The translations under genes and the position numbers were made by a program. Under the pieces are notes generated by a model. That model saw nothing but the letters and a program-made list of their open reading frames with translations. It made no database searches and was not told the DNA's origin. 32,420 bases of DNA from the NCBI RefSeq assembly GCF_018260555.1, contig NZ_JAGLBB010000037.1:1-32420 (forward strand), read 5' to 3'. This stretch comes from Deinococcus sp. (GTDB lineage Bacteria; Deinococcota; Deinococci; Deinococcales; Deinococcaceae). Below are positions 27,323-32,420 of the stretch, in pieces (the stretch's first letter is position 1; each line of letters opens with the position of its first letter).

Positions 27323-27603
27323 GCGTTACCGCCTTCGGTTTCCACGGCGGTGGTTTCGATGCCACGGGGGCGCTCGATCAGCTTCGTGACCTTCCAGGTC
27401 TTCGTCTTGCTGATGGGGCGCACGGCGAGGATCTCGACGCGGTCACCGATCTTGAATTCGTTGTTCTCGTCGTGGGCAGCGTACTTGTGGCTGCGGGTCA
27501 CGACCTTGCCGTACAGCGGGTGAGCAAAGCGGCGCTCGACCTTCACGCTGACCGTCTTGTCGGCCTTGTCGCTTACGACCACGCCGGTAAAGGTCTTTTT
27601 CAT
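27319..27603 (-). CDS. rpsQ: 30S ribosomal protein S17
   Basis: The 94-residue OB-fold protein has T-G-V-V-V-S-D-K-A-D-K-T-V-S-V and the signature G-D-R-V-E-I-L-A-V-R-P-I-S-K-T-K-T-W. It is an early binder of 16S rRNA. It overlaps rpmC upstream by four bases (ATGA) and rplN downstream by four. Confidence 0.98.
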   Translation of the reverse strand: MKKTFTGVVVSDKADKTVSVKVERRFAHPLYGKVVTRSHKYAAHDENNEFKIGDRVEILAVRPISKTKTWKVTKLIERPRGIETTAVETEGGNA

Positions 27604-27789
27604 GCCTGCTCTCCCTGCTGGCTCAGCTCACCACGGATGGTGTTGAGCTGGGCGACTTCGCGGCGCAGCTGCGTCACGCGGTGGGGCTGGGTCAGGTTGC
27701 CAGTGGCAGCCTGGAAACGCAGCTCCATCAGTTCTTTCTTGCGGGCGTCGATTTCGCGGACGAAATCATCGGCCTTCAGGTTACGCATC

Positions 27790-27803
<14 letters not shown>
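27600..27803 (-). CDS. rpmC: 50S ribosomal protein L29
   Basis: The 67-residue coiled-coil protein begins M-K-P-S-E-M-R-N-L-K-A-D-D-F and has the core K-E-L-M-E-L-R-F-Q-A-A-T-G-N-L. L29 lies beside the exit tunnel and is a docking site for targeting factors. The start at 27803 overlaps the end of rplP by 14 bases. An ATG five codons later is a less likely start. Confidence 0.96.
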
Positions 27804-28214
<411 letters not shown>

Positions 28215-28215
<1 letters not shown>

Positions 28216-28957
28216 CACTCACCTCCGGGGCGGCGCCGCGCGGTCGGGCGGCGGCGGTTGGGACGGTCGCCTTCGGGACGGCGTTCGTCGTTGCGGCGCT
28301 GCGGACGGGCGAAGGTTTCGGTGCGGCCACCGATGACTTCGCCAGTGAAGACCATGACCTTGATGCCCAGGATGCCGTAGGTGGTGCGGGCCAGGGCGGT
28401 GCCGTAGTCGATGTCGGCGCGCAGGGTGTGAAGGGGCACGCGGCCTTCGCGGACCATCTCGGTGCGGGCCTGCTCGGCTCCGCCGAGGCGGCCGGACAGG
28501 ATGATCTTGACGCCACGGGCGCCGGATTCCATCACGCGCTGGGCAGCCTGCTTCATGGCGCGGCGGAACGCGAAGCGGCGTTCGATCTGCTCGGCGATGC
28601 GCAGGGCGACCAGGGGCGCGCTGATGTTGGGGTTGGGGATCTCGGCGACGTTCACCGCGACCGTGCCGGCGGACACGAGTTTCTCGATGTCCTGGCGGAG
28701 TTCCTTGATGGACTCACCGCCCTTGCCGATCACGATGCCGGGTTTCGCGGCGCTGATGATCACGTTGACCTGCTGGCCAGCGCGCTCGATCTCGATGCGG
28801 GCGATGCCTGCGGCGTTGAGCTTCTTGCCGACCAGGTTACGGATCTTCTCGTCCTCTTGCAGCAGGCCGGCGTACTGCTTCTTACCGGCGTACCAGCGGC
28901 TGTTCCAGCCACGGGTGATGCCCAGGCGGAAGCCGTTCGGGTTGATCTTGTTACCCA

Positions 28958-28958
<1 letters not shown>
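28215..28958 (-). CDS. rpsC: 30S ribosomal protein S3
   Basis: The 247-residue protein has an N-terminal KH domain (V-I-G-K-G-G-E-S-I at about 76-84) and the C-terminal S3 domain. S3 lies at the mRNA entry and contributes to helicase activity. The last 30 residues form a low-complexity Arg/Pro/Asn-rich tail. Its start overlaps rplV by one base. Confidence 0.98.
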
Positions 28959-29646
<688 letters not shown>

Positions 29647-29658
29647 GTCCTACCCTCC

Positions 29659-30492
29659 TTACTTCCCGCCGCGGCGGGTGATGATGAAGCGGTCGCTGTT
29701 CTTGCGCTTCTTACGGGTCTTGAGACCCTTCGCAGGCTGTCCCCAGGGGGAGACGGGCACACGACCGGCACCGGTGCGGCCTTCACCGCCGCCGTGGGGG
29801 TGATCCACGGGGTTCATGGAGCTACCGCGCTGGTGGGGCTTGCGGCCCAGCCAGCGGCTACGGCCAGCCTTCCCGAGGTTGATGTTCTTGTGCTCGGCGT
29901 TACCGACCGTACCGATAGTGGCGTAGCACTCGCTGTGCACGCGGCGAAGTTCGCCGCTGGGCAGTCGCAGGATCACGTAATCGCTTTCCTTACCCTGCAC
30001 CTGAATGCTCGTACCGGCGCTGCGGGCGAGCTGGGCGCCCTTGCCGGGAACCAGTTCAACACTGTGCACAACGGCACCGACAGGCACGAAACGCAGCGGC
30101 AGGGCGTTGCCCAGCTTGGGTTCGGCTTCGGGTCCGGCGTTCACGGTCGCGCCAACCATCAGGCCTTCGGGGGCCAGGATGTAACGCTTGGCGCCGTCGG
30201 CGTAGTGCAGCAGGGCGATGCGGGCGCTGCGGTTGGGATCGTACTCGATCGCGGCGACCTTAGCGGTCACGCCGGACTTGTCGCGGCGCTTGAAGTCGAT
30301 GATGCGGTACAGGCGCTTGTGGCCACCGCCGATGAATCGGCTGGTGATGCGGCCACGGTTGTTACGTCCGCCGGTCTTGGGGAGGGCAGTGGTGAGCGCC
30401 TTTTCCGGGCGCTTCTTGGTCAGTCCGCTGAAGTCCGCAGTCGTCATCTGGCGACGGCTGGGGGTGTACGGACGGTATTTCTTGACGGCCAT
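29659..30492 (-). CDS. rplB: 50S ribosomal protein L2
   Basis: The 277-residue protein has the peptidyl-transferase-associated segment M-N-P-V-D-H-P-H-G-G-G-E-G, with the conserved histidine, at about residue 225. L2 is a primary binder of 23S rRNA. The frame is open upstream, but the ATG at 30492 with AAGGAGA before it matches the family start M-A-V-K-K-Y-R-P-Y-T-P. Confidence 0.98.
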   Translation of the reverse strand: MAVKKYRPYTPSRRQMTTADFSGLTKKRPEKALTTALPKTGGRNNRGRITSRFIGGGHKRLYRIIDFKRRDKSGVTAKVAAIEYDPNRSARIALLHYADGAKRYILAPEGLMVGATVNAGPEAEPKLGNALPLRFVPVGAVVHSVELVPGKGAQLARSAGTSIQVQGKESDYVILRLPSGELRRVHSECYATIGTVGNAEHKNINLGKAGRSRWLGRKPHQRGSSMNPVDHPHGGGEGRTGAGRVPVSPWGQPAKGLKTRKKRKNSDRFIITRRGGK

Positions 30493-30505
30493 GTTCAATC
30501 TCTCC

Positions 30506-32339
<1,834 letters not shown>

Positions 32340-32344
32340 GGCTA

Positions 32345-32420
32345 TTACTCCAGGACCTTGGCGACGACGCCGGCGCCGACGGTACGGCCACCCTCGCGGA
32401 TCGCGAAGCGCAGGCCTTCT
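32345..32420 (-). CDS. tuf: elongation factor Tu, C-terminal fragment (cut by window edge)
   Basis: The last 24 codons and a TAA stop (followed by a second stop, TAG) are present. They encode E-G-L-R-F-A-I-R-E-G-G-R-T-V-G-A-G-V-V, the highly conserved C-terminus of EF-Tu. Its place before rpsJ matches the tuf-rpsJ order of many bacteria. The rest of the gene lies beyond the window. Confidence 0.95.
   Translation of the reverse strand, partial: EGLRFAIREGGRTVGAGVVAKVLE

Overview
The window is chromosomal DNA of a Deinococcus species or a close relative. It is GC-rich, its ribosomal proteins and RNA polymerase alpha subunit read as Deinococcus type, and several genes start within a few bases of a TANNNT -10 box, which is the leaderless arrangement common in Deinococcus. 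No RNA gene, CRISPR array or integrase is visible.

Left part (1-8,770): a small membrane protein, a lipoprotein, a membrane-bound diguanylate cyclase, ndk, a pair of nucleoside-type ABC permeases, a RodZ-like HTH/PEGA/DUF4115 protein and an AI-2E family permease. A two-way terminator at 8,745-8,769 separates this part from the ribosomal genes.

Alpha operon (8,789-12,283, minus strand): infA-rpmJ-rpsM-rpsK-rpsD-rpoA-rplQ, with a good promoter before infA.

Inserted cassette (12,639-20,213, minus strand): six tightly overlapping genes, SWIM zinc-finger protein, DUF5691, a leucine-rich-variant repeat protein, MoxR AAA+ ATPase, DUF5682 and a VWA/MIDAS protein. They lie between adk and infA, where bacteria normally keep a continuous housekeeping cluster. 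One promoter, overlapped by a perfect 20-bp palindrome, appears to drive all six. The DUF5682 protein carries motifs reminiscent of TraB/Tiki-type hydrolases. The repeat protein carries an in-frame 109-bp MITE-like insertion. This is the best candidate in the window for an undescribed system; its function is unknown.

Right part (20,501-32,420, minus strand): tuf(partial)-rpsJ-rplC-rplD-rplW-rplB-rpsS-rplV-rpsC-rplP-rpmC-rpsQ-rplN-rplX-rplE-rpsN, a terminator, then a new promoter with a structured leader of about 220 nt, then rpsH-rplF-rplR-rpsE-rpmD-rplO-secY, a terminator, and adk.

A dispersed repeat of about 139 bp with short terminal inverted repeats and a conserved hairpin is present in several copies (2342, 7210, 12441, 20273, 21290, 21427, and a fragment at 71). 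Most copies sit just behind a gene's stop codon and in the same orientation relative to that gene, so they are likely to be transcribed as 3' UTR.
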